Shown here in pieces: positions 1 to 8,519 of a stretch of DNA of 28,502 nt; position 1 is the first letter of the stretch; the number at the start of each line of letters is the position of its first letter. The DNA comes from JAKPAM01 sp047605425 (GTDB lineage: Bacteria > Pseudomonadota > Gammaproteobacteria > Burkholderiales > Burkholderiaceae_E). The stretch is taken from positions 1 to 28,502 of the forward strand of contig JASGFT010000051.1 of the NCBI GenBank assembly GCA_047605425.1, written 5' to 3'. The translations under genes and the position numbers were made by a program. The notes beneath the pieces are model-generated. The model was not told the DNA's origin. It made no database searches and saw only the letters and a program-made list of their open reading frames with translations.

Positions 1-35
1 ACTCGCCTCAAGCAAGCCCACGCTCAGCCCTGCCA

Positions 36-2210
36 TTGCCCGCATCCCGTCACAACGACCTGCTGCATCTGGCGCGCGCGGCCACCCCCGCGCTGGTCAC
101 GGTCTGGCGGCTGATCCTGGCCAACAAGACGCTGATCCTGGGCATTGCCGCGATCGTCACGCTGCTTAGCGCGCTCGTCGTCTTCCAGCTCACGCCGATC
201 TATCGCGCCAGCGCGACCGTGCTGGTCGAATCCGCCAAGAACAAGGTCGTGTCGATCGATGAAGTCTACGGCGGCATCTCCAGCACTCGAGAATATTTCC
301 AGACGCAGGCCGACTTCCTGCGCTCGCGCGAGGTCGCGTTGCGCGTCATCCGCCAGCTCGAATTGACCGACAACCCGTTGTTCGACCCGCGCCAGTCGGG
401 TTTCTCGATCGGCGCGCTGTGGAGCAAGCTCAGCGGCAAGGAAGCGGCCGAACTGGACCACGAGAAGCTCGAGAACATCGTGCTGACTCGCTTCCAGCGC
501 GGCCTGGGGATCGCTCAGATGCGCATGAGCCAGCTCATCGAAGTCAGCTACGAATCCCCCGACGCCGTGCTGGCCGGCAAGATCGCCAACGCCGTCGCCG
601 AGCAGTACATCCGCGCCGATCTCGATGCCCGCTTCGAGATGACCCAGAAAGCCAATGCCTGGCTCAGCGAGCGCCTGTCCGTGCTGCGCGACAAGCTCGA
701 CCAGTCCGAGAAGGCGCTGCAGCAGTACCGCGACGAATCCGGCATCGTCGAAGGCAAGAACACGGCGCAAGGCTCGGCCGGCCGCCAGCTCGACGAGATC
801 TCGCAGCGGCTCGTGCAGGCCAAGGTCGCCCGCGCCCAGGCCGAGCAGATCTACAACCAGGTGCGCAGCACCTCGGACAAGCGCTACCAGGTTCCCGCGG
901 TGTTCAACAACCCGGCCGTCGCCCATGCCCGCGAAGCCGAAGTGGCCGCCGAAGCCAAGCTCGTCGAGATCGCGCAAAAAGTCGGCACCGCGCACCCGCA
1001 ATACCTGGCCGCGCAGAACGAGCTGCGCAGCGCCCGGCAGAACACGATCCGCCAGGCCGATGCCGTCATCGCCAGCATCGCCAAGGACTACGAGGTGACC
1101 GCCGCCACCGAACGCGCGATCGACGAGCAGCTCAACCGCGCGCGCAATTCGCTGCAGACCTTCAACCGCAAGGAGCTCCAGCTCGATGCGCTGGATCGCG
1201 AAGCGGCCAGCAACCGGCAGATCTACCAGACCTTCCTGTCCCGCACCAAGGAAACCAACGCGACCGGCGATTTCCTGACGCCGGTCGCTCGCGTCATCGA
1301 CCCGGCCAGCACGCCGATGGAGCCGGCCAAGCCGCCCAAGCTCCAGTTGATCGGCCTCGGTGTCCTGCTGGGGCTCGCGCTGGGCGGACTGGCGGCGTGG
1401 CTGCGCGAACGGATGACGCACGTGATCCGGTCGTCCGACGACGTCGACACGCTGCTGCGCCAGCCGCTGCTGGCCGCGTTCCCGCTGCTGCCCGCCAAGC
1501 AGGCCGAGCGCGCGGCGCTGATGCAGATCGAGCATCCGGGATCGCTGTTCGCCGAATCGATCCGCTCGGTGCTCACCGACGTGAGCCTGGCCACGATCGA
1601 CGAGCCGCAACCGATCATCGCGTTCACGTCGACGCTGCCCGGCGAAGGCAAGTCCACGCTGTCGATCAATTTCGCGCTGGAGCAGGCGCGGACCAAGAAC
1701 GTGCTGCTGATCGACCTGGACCTGCGCCGGCCGACGATCGGCGGCAAGCTGGGGCTGCCGGACGACAGCCGCGGCGCCGCCGACCTGCTGGCGGGCAGGG
1801 CCGAAGTCGAGCAATGCCTGTACCGGATGGACCGCCTGAAGGAGGGGCTGCGGTTGACGGTGATGCCGGCCGGCAAGGCGCGTCCGAACGCGCACGAACT
1901 GGTGTCCGGACCGCGCTTCGCCGACAGGCTGGCGACGATGCGCGACCAGTTCGACATCATCCTCATCGACACGCCGCCGATGCAGGTCGTCTCCGACGTG
2001 ATGCTGATCGCCGCGTCGTGCACGGGCGTCGTCTACGTCGTGCGCTCCGGCGAAACGCCGGTCCCACTGATCCAGCGCAGCCTGAACCGCCTGGCCAAGG
2101 CCGGCGCCCCGGTGTTCGGCGTGGCGCTGAACGGCCACGACTATCACCGCGCGGAGAAGTATTACGGCGAGTATTCCGCCTACACGAAGTACGGCTACGA
2201 AAGCACCTGA
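36..2210 (+). CDS. Polysaccharide co-polymerase fused to tyrosine kinase (Wzz + BY-kinase)
   Basis: Inner-membrane regulator of polysaccharide chain length and export, as in the Wzc/ExoP/GumC family. Visible layout of the 724 residues: first membrane helix about 33-52, a long periplasmic coiled-coil-rich Wzz region about 55-430, a Pro-rich stretch (about 423-434) before the second helix (about 437-456), then a cytoplasmic kinase domain. The kinase has Walker A TSTLPGEGKST (531-541), Walker A' VLLIDLDLRRP (556-566) and Walker B IILIDTPP (641-648). The C-terminus carries seven tyrosines between 703 and 721, the usual autophosphorylation cluster. The start is uncertain: TTG at 36 is used here, but the frame stays open to the window edge, so the true start may lie outside. 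The product heads the + strand sugar operon, and 56 bases separate it from the next gene. No cognate phosphatase or outer-membrane exporter is in the window. Function is confident, the exact N-terminus is not. Confidence 0.93.
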   Translation: MPASRHNDLLHLARAATPALVTVWRLILANKTLILGIAAIVTLLSALVVFQLTPIYRASATVLVESAKNKVVSIDEVYGGISSTREYFQTQADFLRSREVALRVIRQLELTDNPLFDPRQSGFSIGALWSKLSGKEAAELDHEKLENIVLTRFQRGLGIAQMRMSQLIEVSYESPDAVLAGKIANAVAEQYIRADLDARFEMTQKANAWLSERLSVLRDKLDQSEKALQQYRDESGIVEGKNTAQGSAGRQLDEISQRLVQAKVARAQAEQIYNQVRSTSDKRYQVPAVFNNPAVAHAREAEVAAEAKLVEIAQKVGTAHPQYLAAQNELRSARQNTIRQADAVIASIAKDYEVTAATERAIDEQLNRARNSLQTFNRKELQLDALDREAASNRQIYQTFLSRTKETNATGDFLTPVARVIDPASTPMEPAKPPKLQLIGLGVLLGLALGGLAAWLRERMTHVIRSSDDVDTLLRQPLLAAFPLLPAKQAERAALMQIEHPGSLFAESIRSVLTDVSLATIDEPQPIIAFTSTLPGEGKSTLSINFALEQARTKNVLLIDLDLRRPTIGGKLGLPDDSRGAADLLAGRAEVEQCLYRMDRLKEGLRLTVMPAGKARPNAHELVSGPRFADRLATMRDQFDIILIDTPPMQVVSDVMLIAASCTGVVYVVRSGETPVPLIQRSLNRLAKAGAPVFGVALNGHDYHRAEKYYGEYSAYTKYGYEST

Positions 2211-2266
2211 CGGAGCATGTCAAGCCAGTCGCCCCCGGCACGACACTCCTTCATTTGCTCGATGAC

Positions 2267-3574
2267 ATGAAAGAACAACTGATCCAGAAGATCCAGCACA
2301 AGCAAGCGGTCGTCGGCATTCTCGGCCTGGGCTACGTCGGCCTGCCGCTGACGCTGCGCTACTCGGCCGTCGGCTTCAAGGTGCTGGGCTTCGACATCGA
2401 TCCCGACAAGGTCGCCGAGCTGAACGCCGGCCGCAGCTACATCGAGCACATCCGCTCCGAATCGCTGGCGCAGGCGCGCGAGCGCGGGTTCAAGGCCACC
2501 AACGACATGTCGCGCGCCGCCGAGGCCGACGCGCTGATCATCTGCGTGCCCACGCCGCTCGACGTCCACCGCGAGCCGGACCTGAGCTTCGTCATCAACA
2601 CGATCGACGCCATCGTCCCGCACCTGCGCCCGGGCCAGTTGCTGTCGCTGGAGAGCACCACTTACCCCGGCACCACCGACGAGGAGCTGGTGCCGCGCGT
2701 GCAGAGCCGTCCGGGCCTGGTCGTCGGCGAGAACATGTTCGTCGTCTTCTCGCCCGAGCGCGAGGACCCGGGCAACCCCGACTTCGAAACACGCACGATC
2801 CCGAAGATCTGCGGCGGCCACACGCCGGCCTGCCTCGAGGTGGGCCTGGCCTTGTACGGGCATGCGATCGACAAGGTCGTCCCGGTCAGCTCGACACGCG
2901 CGGCCGAGATGACCAAGCTGCTCGAGAACATCCATCGCTCGGTCAACATCGGCCTCGTCAACGAGATGAAGATCGTCGCCGACAAGATGGGCATCGACAT
3001 CCACGAGGTGATCCGCGCGGCCGCCACCAAGCCGTTCGGCTTCGTCCCCTATTACCCCGGCCCGGGCCTGGGCGGGCACTGCATCCCGATCGACCCGTTC
3101 TACCTGAGCTGGAAGGCGCGCGAGTACGGATTGAACACCCGCTTCATCGAGCTGGCCGGCGAGATCAACCATGCGATGCCGACCTGGGTCGTCGGCAAGA
3201 TCACCGACGCGCTGAACGACCGTCGCAAGGCCATTCGCGGCAGCCGCATCCTCGTGCTGGGCATCGCCTACAAGAAGAACGTCGACGACATGCGCGAGTC
3301 CCCGGCCGTCGAGCTGATGGAGCTGTTGCGCGACCGCGGCGCCGAGATCGCCTACTCCGATCCGCACGTGCCGGTGTTTCCGAAGATGCGCGAGCACTAC
3401 TTCGATCTGAAGAGCGTGCCGCTGACCCCCGAAAACCTGGCCAGCTATGACTGCGTGCTGCTGGCGACCAATCACGACAAGTTCGACTACGACCTGATCC
3501 GGCGGCGTTCGACGTTGATCGTGGATACGCGCGGCGTGTATCTCGAACCCCTAGAGAACGTCGTCAAAGCCTGA
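2267..3574 (+). CDS. wbpA: UDP-N-acetyl-D-glucosamine 6-dehydrogenase (WbpA-type)
   Basis: Cytoplasmic NAD-dependent enzyme that oxidises C6 of UDP-GlcNAc to give UDP-GlcNAcA, the first step toward diacetamido-uronic acids. It is 435 residues long, close to the 436 expected for WbpA. Visible motifs are the Rossmann loop GLGYVGLP (20-27), FSPEREDPGN (161-170), the active-site segment GPGLGGHCIPIDP (265-277) with catalytic Cys272, and the C-terminal nucleotide-binding segment around YKKNVDDMRES (335-345). ATG at 2267 is chosen because homology begins at once (KEQLIQKIQ...) and the longer open frame upstream lies inside the kinase gene. The neighbours wbpB, wbpD and wbpE support the WbpA assignment over a UDP-glucose or UDP-ManNAc dehydrogenase, although substrate choice cannot be read directly from the motifs. 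Confidence 0.92.
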   Translation: MKEQLIQKIQHKQAVVGILGLGYVGLPLTLRYSAVGFKVLGFDIDPDKVAELNAGRSYIEHIRSESLAQARERGFKATNDMSRAAEADALIICVPTPLDVHREPDLSFVINTIDAIVPHLRPGQLLSLESTTYPGTTDEELVPRVQSRPGLVVGENMFVVFSPEREDPGNPDFETRTIPKICGGHTPACLEVGLALYGHAIDKVVPVSSTRAAEMTKLLENIHRSVNIGLVNEMKIVADKMGIDIHEVIRAAATKPFGFVPYYPGPGLGGHCIPIDPFYLSWKAREYGLNTRFIELAGEINHAMPTWVVGKITDALNDRRKAIRGSRILVLGIAYKKNVDDMRESPAVELMELLRDRGAEIAYSDPHVPVFPKMREHYFDLKSVPLTPENLASYDCVLLATNHDKFDYDLIRRRSTLIVDTRGVYLEPLENVVKA

Positions 3575-3592
3575 TCCCATGCCGAGCCAGCC

Positions 3593-4654
3593 ATGATTCC
3601 CTATCCTCCTCCGATCCTCGACCGGCGCATTCGCGTCGCCCTCGCCGGCTGCGGGCGCATCTCTAGCAACCACTTCGGCGCGATCGAAGCCCACGCGAAG
3701 GATCTGGAACTGGTCGGTATCGCGGACGTCGATGCCAAAGCGCTGGCATCGGCGGCCGAAGCAACGGGCGTTCGACCCTACCCGTCGCTCACGGCGATGC
3801 TCGGCGATTCCAACGCCGATTTGGTCATCCTGACGACCCCGTCAGGACTCCATCCTCGCCAAACGATCGAGGTGGCGCGCAGCGGCCGTCACGTGATGAC
3901 CGAAAAACCGATGGCTACCCGCTGGAACGACGGCATCGAGATGGTCAACGCTTGCGATGCGGCGGGCGTGCGCCTGTTCGTCGTCAAGCAGAACCGGCAC
4001 AATGCCACGCTTCAACTCCTCAAGCATGCGGTGGAAGCGCGCCGGTTCGGACGCATTTTCTCGGTCGCCATCAACGTGTTCTGGACGCGGCCGCAGTCGT
4101 ACTACGACAGCGCGGCCTGGCGAGGAACATGGGAGTTCGATGGCGGCGCGTTCATGAATCAAGCCAGTCACTACATCGACCTGCTCGACTGGCTGATCGG
4201 CCCGATCGAGTCCGTTCAAGCCTACACAGCGACATTGGATCGGCACATCGAGGTCGAAGATACGGGAGTGATGACCGTCCGCTGGCGTTCCGGAGCGCTG
4301 GGCACCGTCAACGTCACGATGCTTACCTATCCGCGCAACCTGGAAGGCAGCATCACCATTCTCGGCGAAAACGGATCGGTTCGGATCGGTGGCGTCGCCG
4401 TCAACGAGATCCAGCACTGGGAGTTCGATCAGCCGCATCCGGACGATGCCCTGGTGGAGCAAGCCAGCTACCAGACAAGCTCGGTCTATGGTTTCGGTCA
4501 TCCGCTGTATTACGACAACGTCGTCAAGACCTTGCGAGGGCAGGCGCAACCCGATACCGACGGGCGCGAAGGGCTGAAGTCGCTCGAAGTGCTGATCGCC
4601 GCCTATCTGTCGGCACGCGACGGCCGGCGCGTGCCGCTGCCCCTCAACTACTGA
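3593..4654 (+). CDS. wbpB: Gfo/Idh/MocA oxidoreductase, UDP-GlcNAcA 3-dehydrogenase (WbpB/WlbA)
   Basis: Predicted to oxidise the C3 hydroxyl of UDP-GlcNAcA to a 3-keto sugar with NAD, the second step of the diacetamido-uronic acid pathway. The 353 residues show an N-terminal Rossmann motif (GCGRISSNH, 19-27), the family EKP signature with likely catalytic Lys105 (EKPMA, 104-108), and a central GGAFMNQASHYIDLL block (184-198) whose His193 and Asp197 match the active-site H/D positions of the family. The KQNRHN (132-137) and FWTRPQ (163-168) segments are typical of WlbA proteins. It starts 18 bases after wbpA. Its codon use looks a little less GC-rich than that of the flanking genes, which could mean separate acquisition; this was judged by eye only. 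Confidence 0.9.
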   Translation: MIPYPPPILDRRIRVALAGCGRISSNHFGAIEAHAKDLELVGIADVDAKALASAAEATGVRPYPSLTAMLGDSNADLVILTTPSGLHPRQTIEVARSGRHVMTEKPMATRWNDGIEMVNACDAAGVRLFVVKQNRHNATLQLLKHAVEARRFGRIFSVAINVFWTRPQSYYDSAAWRGTWEFDGGAFMNQASHYIDLLDWLIGPIESVQAYTATLDRHIEVEDTGVMTVRWRSGALGTVNVTMLTYPRNLEGSITILGENGSVRIGGVAVNEIQHWEFDQPHPDDALVEQASYQTSSVYGFGHPLYYDNVVKTLRGQAQPDTDGREGLKSLEVLIAAYLSARDGRRVPLPLNY

Positions 4655-4674
4655 TCACGATTCGAATCCTCGCC

Positions 4675-5244
4675 ATGACCCGCATCCATCCCACCGCCAT
4701 CGTCGACGACGGCGCCCAGATCGGCGACGGCACGGCGATCTGGCACTGGGTCCACGTCTGCGGCGGCGCCCGCGTGGGGCGCAACTGCTCGCTCGGCCAG
4801 AACGTCTTCGTCGGCAACCGCACCACGCTGGGCGACAACGTGCGCGTGCAGAACAACGTGTCGATCTACGACAACGTCTTTCTCGAGGACGACGTGTTCT
4901 GCGGCCCCAGCATGGTGTTCACCAATGTCATCAATCCGCGCGCGCACGTATCGCGCAAGGACGAGTACCGGGACACGCACGTGCGCCGCGGCGCCTCGCT
5001 GGGCGCCAACAGCACGGTCGTGTGCGGCGTCGAGATCGGCCGCTATGCGATGATCGGCGCCGGCGCGGTGATCACCCGCGACGTACCGCCGTACGCGCTG
5101 ATGGTCGGCGCCCCGGCCCGGCGACGCGGCTGGGTCTGCCGATGCGGCGTCAAGCTCGGCGCCGAAAGCGGCGAAACGCGCTGCACCGCTTGCGGCTGCC
5201 ACTACCGGATCGACGACGAAGACTGCCGCCCGATCGATCGCTGA
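4675..5244 (+). CDS. wbpD: UDP-2-acetamido-3-amino-2,3-dideoxy-glucuronate N-acetyltransferase (WbpD/WlbB)
   Basis: Left-handed parallel beta-helix (hexapeptide repeat) acetyltransferase, predicted to acetylate the 3-amino group made by WbpE using acetyl-CoA. It is 189 residues long, near the ~191 of WbpD. The hexapeptide pattern runs through about residues 5-145 (for example IGDGTAIWHW, VGRNCSLGQNVFVG, LGANSTVVCGVEIG). The C-terminal tail holds four cysteines in two CxC/CxxC-type pairs (CRCG and CTACG), a zinc-ribbon-like end also seen in WbpD relatives. ATG at 4675 fits the homology start; the longer open frame upstream overlaps wbpB out of frame. Only 20 bases separate it from wbpB and 8 from wbpE, so co-transcription is very likely. 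Confidence 0.9.
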   Translation: MTRIHPTAIVDDGAQIGDGTAIWHWVHVCGGARVGRNCSLGQNVFVGNRTTLGDNVRVQNNVSIYDNVFLEDDVFCGPSMVFTNVINPRAHVSRKDEYRDTHVRRGASLGANSTVVCGVEIGRYAMIGAGAVITRDVPPYALMVGAPARRRGWVCRCGVKLGAESGETRCTACGCHYRIDDEDCRPIDR

Positions 5245-5252
5245 GGACAACG

Positions 5253-6371
5253 ATGGATTTCATCGACCTGAAGACGCAATACCGCCGGCTCAAGCCCGCC
5301 ATCGACGCCGGCATCCAGGCCGTGCTCGACCACGGCCAGTACATCATGGGCCCCGAGGTCGCCGAGCTCGAACAGCGCCTGGCCGCCTATGTCGGCGTCG
5401 AGCACGCGGTCGGCATCTCCGACGGCACGACGGCGCTGCAGGTGGCGATGATGGCGCTGGATATCGGCCCCGGCGACGAGATCATCACGACGCCGTTCAC
5501 GTTCATCGCCACCGGCGAGACGATCGCGCTGCTGGGCGCCAAACCGGTGTTCGTCGACATCGATCCGGTCTCCTTCAATCTGGATCCGGCACTGATCGAG
5601 GCTGCGATCACTCCCCGCACGCGCGCGATCCTGCCGGTCAGCCTCTATGGGCAGTGCGCCGATCTCGACGCGATCAACGCGATCGCCGCGCGCCACGGCC
5701 TGCCGGTGATCGAGGACGGCGCGCAGAGCTTCGGCGCCACGCGGCGCGGCCGCCGTTCGTGCGGGCTCAGCACGATCGGCACGACCAGCTTTTTCCCGTC
5801 CAAGCCGCTGGGCTGCTACGGCGACGGCGGCGCATGCTTCACCGATGACGACGCGCTGGCCAAGCGGATGCGCGAGATCCGGGTGCACGGACAGGATCGC
5901 CGCTACCACCATCCGGTCGTCGGCCTGAATGGCCGGCTCGACACGATCCAGGCCGCGGTGCTGCTGGCCAAGCTGCCGGTCTTCGACGACGAGGTCCAGG
6001 CCCGCGAACGAATCGGCGCGGCGCTGTCGGCGCGCATCCGCGAGCGGGTCGGCGACGCCGTCGCGCCGCCGGCGATCGGACCGGAGAACACCAGCGTCTA
6101 CGCGCAGTACACGGTTCGCCTGCATGAGCCGCTCGACCGCGCGCAGGTCGCCGAACGCCTGAAGGCCGCCGGCATCCCGACGGCCGTCCATTACCCGATC
6201 CCACTGCATCGGCAGCCGGCGATGGCGCGCGTCGCCGTGGTGCCGGCGCCGCTGCCGGTCGCCGAACGGGCCGCCGGCGAAGTCATCAGCCTGCCGATGC
6301 ATCCTTATCTCGACGATACCCAGCTCGACCGGATCGCCGATGCGCTGGCTGCAGCGGTGACAGCCCGATGA
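5253..6371 (+). CDS. wbpE: UDP-2-acetamido-2-deoxy-3-keto-glucuronate aminotransferase (WbpE/WlbC)
   Basis: PLP-dependent aminotransferase of the DegT/DnrJ/EryC1 family that converts the 3-keto sugar made by WbpB to the 3-amino sugar; glutamate is the usual amino donor. The 372 residues contain the expected DegT features: SDGTTALQ (56-63) for phosphate binding, EDGAQ (154-158) with Asp155 facing the pyridine nitrogen, and SFFPSKPLGCYGDGG (179-193) with PLP-binding Lys184, which aligns with Lys185 of WbpE. The opening MDFIDLKTQYRRL is typical of the family. A GAGGA ribosome-binding sequence lies about 6 bases before the ATG at 5253. Its last 4 bases (ATGA) overlap the next gene, pointing to translational coupling. 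Confidence 0.92.
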   Translation: MDFIDLKTQYRRLKPAIDAGIQAVLDHGQYIMGPEVAELEQRLAAYVGVEHAVGISDGTTALQVAMMALDIGPGDEIITTPFTFIATGETIALLGAKPVFVDIDPVSFNLDPALIEAAITPRTRAILPVSLYGQCADLDAINAIAARHGLPVIEDGAQSFGATRRGRRSCGLSTIGTTSFFPSKPLGCYGDGGACFTDDDALAKRMREIRVHGQDRRYHHPVVGLNGRLDTIQAAVLLAKLPVFDDEVQARERIGAALSARIRERVGDAVAPPAIGPENTSVYAQYTVRLHEPLDRAQVAERLKAAGIPTAVHYPIPLHRQPAMARVAVVPAPLPVAERAAGEVISLPMHPYLDDTQLDRIADALAAAVTAR

Positions 6372-7249
6372 GCACCTCACGCCTGCTGTCGATGGCGCGC
6401 TCGGCCTGCTGGCGCACCTATCAAGACTACCTGATGCCAAGCCGCTTGCCCGAGTACGCGCGGCTGCTGACGCTCGCACGCGAACAGGGTTATCGCCTGA
6501 TCTCGGTCGAGCAATGGGCGGCGCTGCTCGCCGATCCGACCGCGTCCGCCGATACCCGCGCGCTCGTCCTGCGCCACGACGTCGATACCGATGCCCGGCT
6601 GACGCTGCCGTGGAGCCAGATCGAGCAGGACCACGGCGCCGGCGCCAGCTATTTCTACCGGCTCTCGACGATCGACGACCAAGCGATCGAGACCGTGATG
6701 AAGCGCGGCTTTCACGTCAGCTACCACTTCGAGGAGCTTGCCGACGTAGCCAAGGCGCGCGGCTTGCGCAGCGCCGCCGAGGTGATCGCGCACATGGACG
6801 AGATCCGCGACCGCTTCGCCGCCAATCTTCGCGCACTGCGCGGCCGCTTCGGCTGGGATGCCCGCATCGTCTGCTCGCATGGCGACTGGATGAACCGCCG
6901 CCTGCAGATGCGCAATCTCGAACTGCTGAGCGACCCGGCGTTCCGCCGGCAGAACGGCATCGAGTACGAGACTTACGACGAGGCGCTGATGACGCCCCTG
7001 CGCGGCTACTATACGGACGCGCAGCCGCCGGCGTACTGGCGCGAGTCCGGCAGCCCGTTCGACGCGATCCGCGCCGGCGTCGCACCGATCGGCCTGCTGA
7101 CGCACCCGCGCCAGTGGCAGCCCTGCCCGCGCGACAACGCCGCCGAAACCTGGCGCCGCTTGCGTGAAGGACTCGCCTATCGCCGCAACGCGCAGCATCC
7201 GTCGCCGCCGGCACCGCCGGGCGCGCCGCGCGCGCTACGCGCGACCTGA
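6368..7249 (+). CDS. Polysaccharide deacetylase-like protein (divergent NodB/CE4 fold)
   Basis: The 293-residue protein resembles the divergent NodB-like deacetylases found in O-antigen loci (WbmS-like). A metal-binding first motif, RHDVD (69-73), is clear. H120 with E122/E123 (SYHFEE) and H171-G-D-W (171-174) are candidates for the remaining metal and catalytic residues. The canonical CE4 TFDD and RxPY motifs are absent, so catalytic activity is not certain. No signal peptide is visible, so it should act in the cytoplasm on a nucleotide- or lipid-linked sugar rather than on exported polymer. The start overlaps the wbpE stop by 4 bases (ATGA), tying it to the diacetamido-sugar cassette. The substrate is unknown; an alternative role is non-catalytic. 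The Pro/Ala-rich tail (about 275-290) is probably disordered. Confidence 0.75.
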   Translation: MSTSRLLSMARSACWRTYQDYLMPSRLPEYARLLTLAREQGYRLISVEQWAALLADPTASADTRALVLRHDVDTDARLTLPWSQIEQDHGAGASYFYRLSTIDDQAIETVMKRGFHVSYHFEELADVAKARGLRSAAEVIAHMDEIRDRFAANLRALRGRFGWDARIVCSHGDWMNRRLQMRNLELLSDPAFRRQNGIEYETYDEALMTPLRGYYTDAQPPAYWRESGSPFDAIRAGVAPIGLLTHPRQWQPCPRDNAAETWRRLREGLAYRRNAQHPSPPAPPGAPRALRAT

Positions 7250-7326
7250 ACCCGACCCGCCCGGTCGCGCGTCGTCCCTTACCTGCCGCCGGAGCCCCGA
7301 TCCAGCCGACCAGCCCAACGACAATC

Positions 7327-8487
7327 GTGTCGATCCGAATCTGTCATTTCTCCACCGTCCACTCCGGCGTCGAAATCCGCATCGTCCGCAAGGAGCTGGC
7401 CTCGCTCGCCAGGGCCGGCTACGAAGCCTGGCTGGTCATTCCCGGCACGGCCGCGGATGTCGAGGAGGCCGCGCGCCTCGGCATCCGGATGATCGCGTTG
7501 AGCGAGCCCTCGCAAGGGCAGCGCCTGCGTCGCGCGACCACACTGGCCGCGCGTGCGTTCCGCCTGGTGCGCGACACCGGCGCGCAGATCGTGCACTTCC
7601 ACGACCCCGAGCTGATTCCGGTGGGCCTCGCGCTCAAAGCCATCGGCCGGCACGTCATCATGGATTCGCACGAGGACCTGAAGAATCAGATCCTGTACAA
7701 ATACTGGATCCGTCCGTCGATCCGCAAGACGATCGCCGCGATCGCCCGCCGCGCCGAGCTATTCGCCGCGCGGCGATTCGACGGCATCGTCGGCGCGCTG
7801 CCCTATCACGAGCAAATCTTCGGCCGCGACGCGCGGCGGCTCGCCATCGTGCGCAACTTTCCGCTAGACGGCGAGCTCGATGGCGCCGATGCTGAAGGCG
7901 ACTGGTCGTCGCGCACGCATGTCGCCTATGTCGGGTCGATCTCGCGCGTGCGCGGCATCTTCGAACTGGTCCACGCGCTGCCGCGGGCCGGCACCAGGCT
8001 GCTGCTGGCCGGCCGCTTCTCGTCGCGGGCCGAACGCGACGAGGTCGTCGAGGATCCGGGCTGGTCGATGGTCGACGAACTCGGCTACGTCGATCGCGTC
8101 GGCATCCGCGACGCGCTGCACCGGAGCTTCGCTGGCATCTGCACGCTATATCCGATCCCCAATCACGTTCATTCCGAGCCGATCAAGCTGTTCGAGTACA
8201 TGGCCGCGGGAATTCCGGTCGTGATCTCGTCGACGGTGCCCGGCTGGCGGCAGGTCGTCGAAGACAGCCGCTGCGGCCTGTGCGTCGACCCCAAGGATCC
8301 GGTCGCGGTCGCCGAGGCGATCCGCCACCTGCGCGAGCATCCGGACGAAGCGCAGCGGATGGGCCGCAACGGCCGGGCCGCCGCGCTGGCCGCCTATAGC
8401 TGGAGCGCCCAGGCCAAGGGGCTGGTGGCGCTCTATCAATCGATCCTGCCGGCCGCGCTCCCCGCCGGCCAGGGCGCGCAGGTCTGA
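7327..8487 (+). CDS. Glycosyltransferase family 4 (GT-B fold), WbpH-like
   Basis: Predicted cytoplasmic glycosyltransferase adding one sugar of the repeat unit to the lipid-linked chain. The 386 residues show a two-domain GT-B pattern: HFHDPELIP (90-98) and DSHED (113-117) in the N-terminal acceptor domain, and VAYVGSISRVRGIFEL (199-214) plus SEPIKLFEYMAAGIPVV (283-299) in the nucleotide-sugar domain. The classical E-x7-E motif of GT4 is degenerate, as in other polysaccharide GT4 enzymes with a KLFEYMA block. The start is GTG at 7327, with no clear ribosome-binding site; the first residues (MSIRICHFST) match the usual N-terminal strand. A 77-base gap precedes it. Donor and acceptor cannot be deduced. 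Possession of HFHDPEL suggests WbpH-type diacetamido-uronate loci, but this is family resemblance only. Confidence 0.88.
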   Translation: MSIRICHFSTVHSGVEIRIVRKELASLARAGYEAWLVIPGTAADVEEAARLGIRMIALSEPSQGQRLRRATTLAARAFRLVRDTGAQIVHFHDPELIPVGLALKAIGRHVIMDSHEDLKNQILYKYWIRPSIRKTIAAIARRAELFAARRFDGIVGALPYHEQIFGRDARRLAIVRNFPLDGELDGADAEGDWSSRTHVAYVGSISRVRGIFELVHALPRAGTRLLLAGRFSSRAERDEVVEDPGWSMVDELGYVDRVGIRDALHRSFAGICTLYPIPNHVHSEPIKLFEYMAAGIPVVISSTVPGWRQVVEDSRCGLCVDPKDPVAVAEAIRHLREHPDEAQRMGRNGRAAALAAYSWSAQAKGLVALYQSILPAALPAGQGAQV

Positions 8488-8519
8488 AGAGGCGTGAACG
8501 AAGACGCCGTGTCGTGCTG

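Noticed and set aside
24..2147. A 707-residue open frame on the - strand opposite the kinase gene
   Set aside because: It is a GC-rich antisense shadow: rich in Arg, Gln, Asp, Gly and His with no recognisable motif, while the + strand frame has a full set of Wzz and kinase motifs.
419..2266. Upstream extension of the wbpA reading frame
   Set aside because: This part lies inside the kinase gene in another frame and is Arg/Pro/Ala-rich with no homology; the dehydrogenase starts at ATG 2267.
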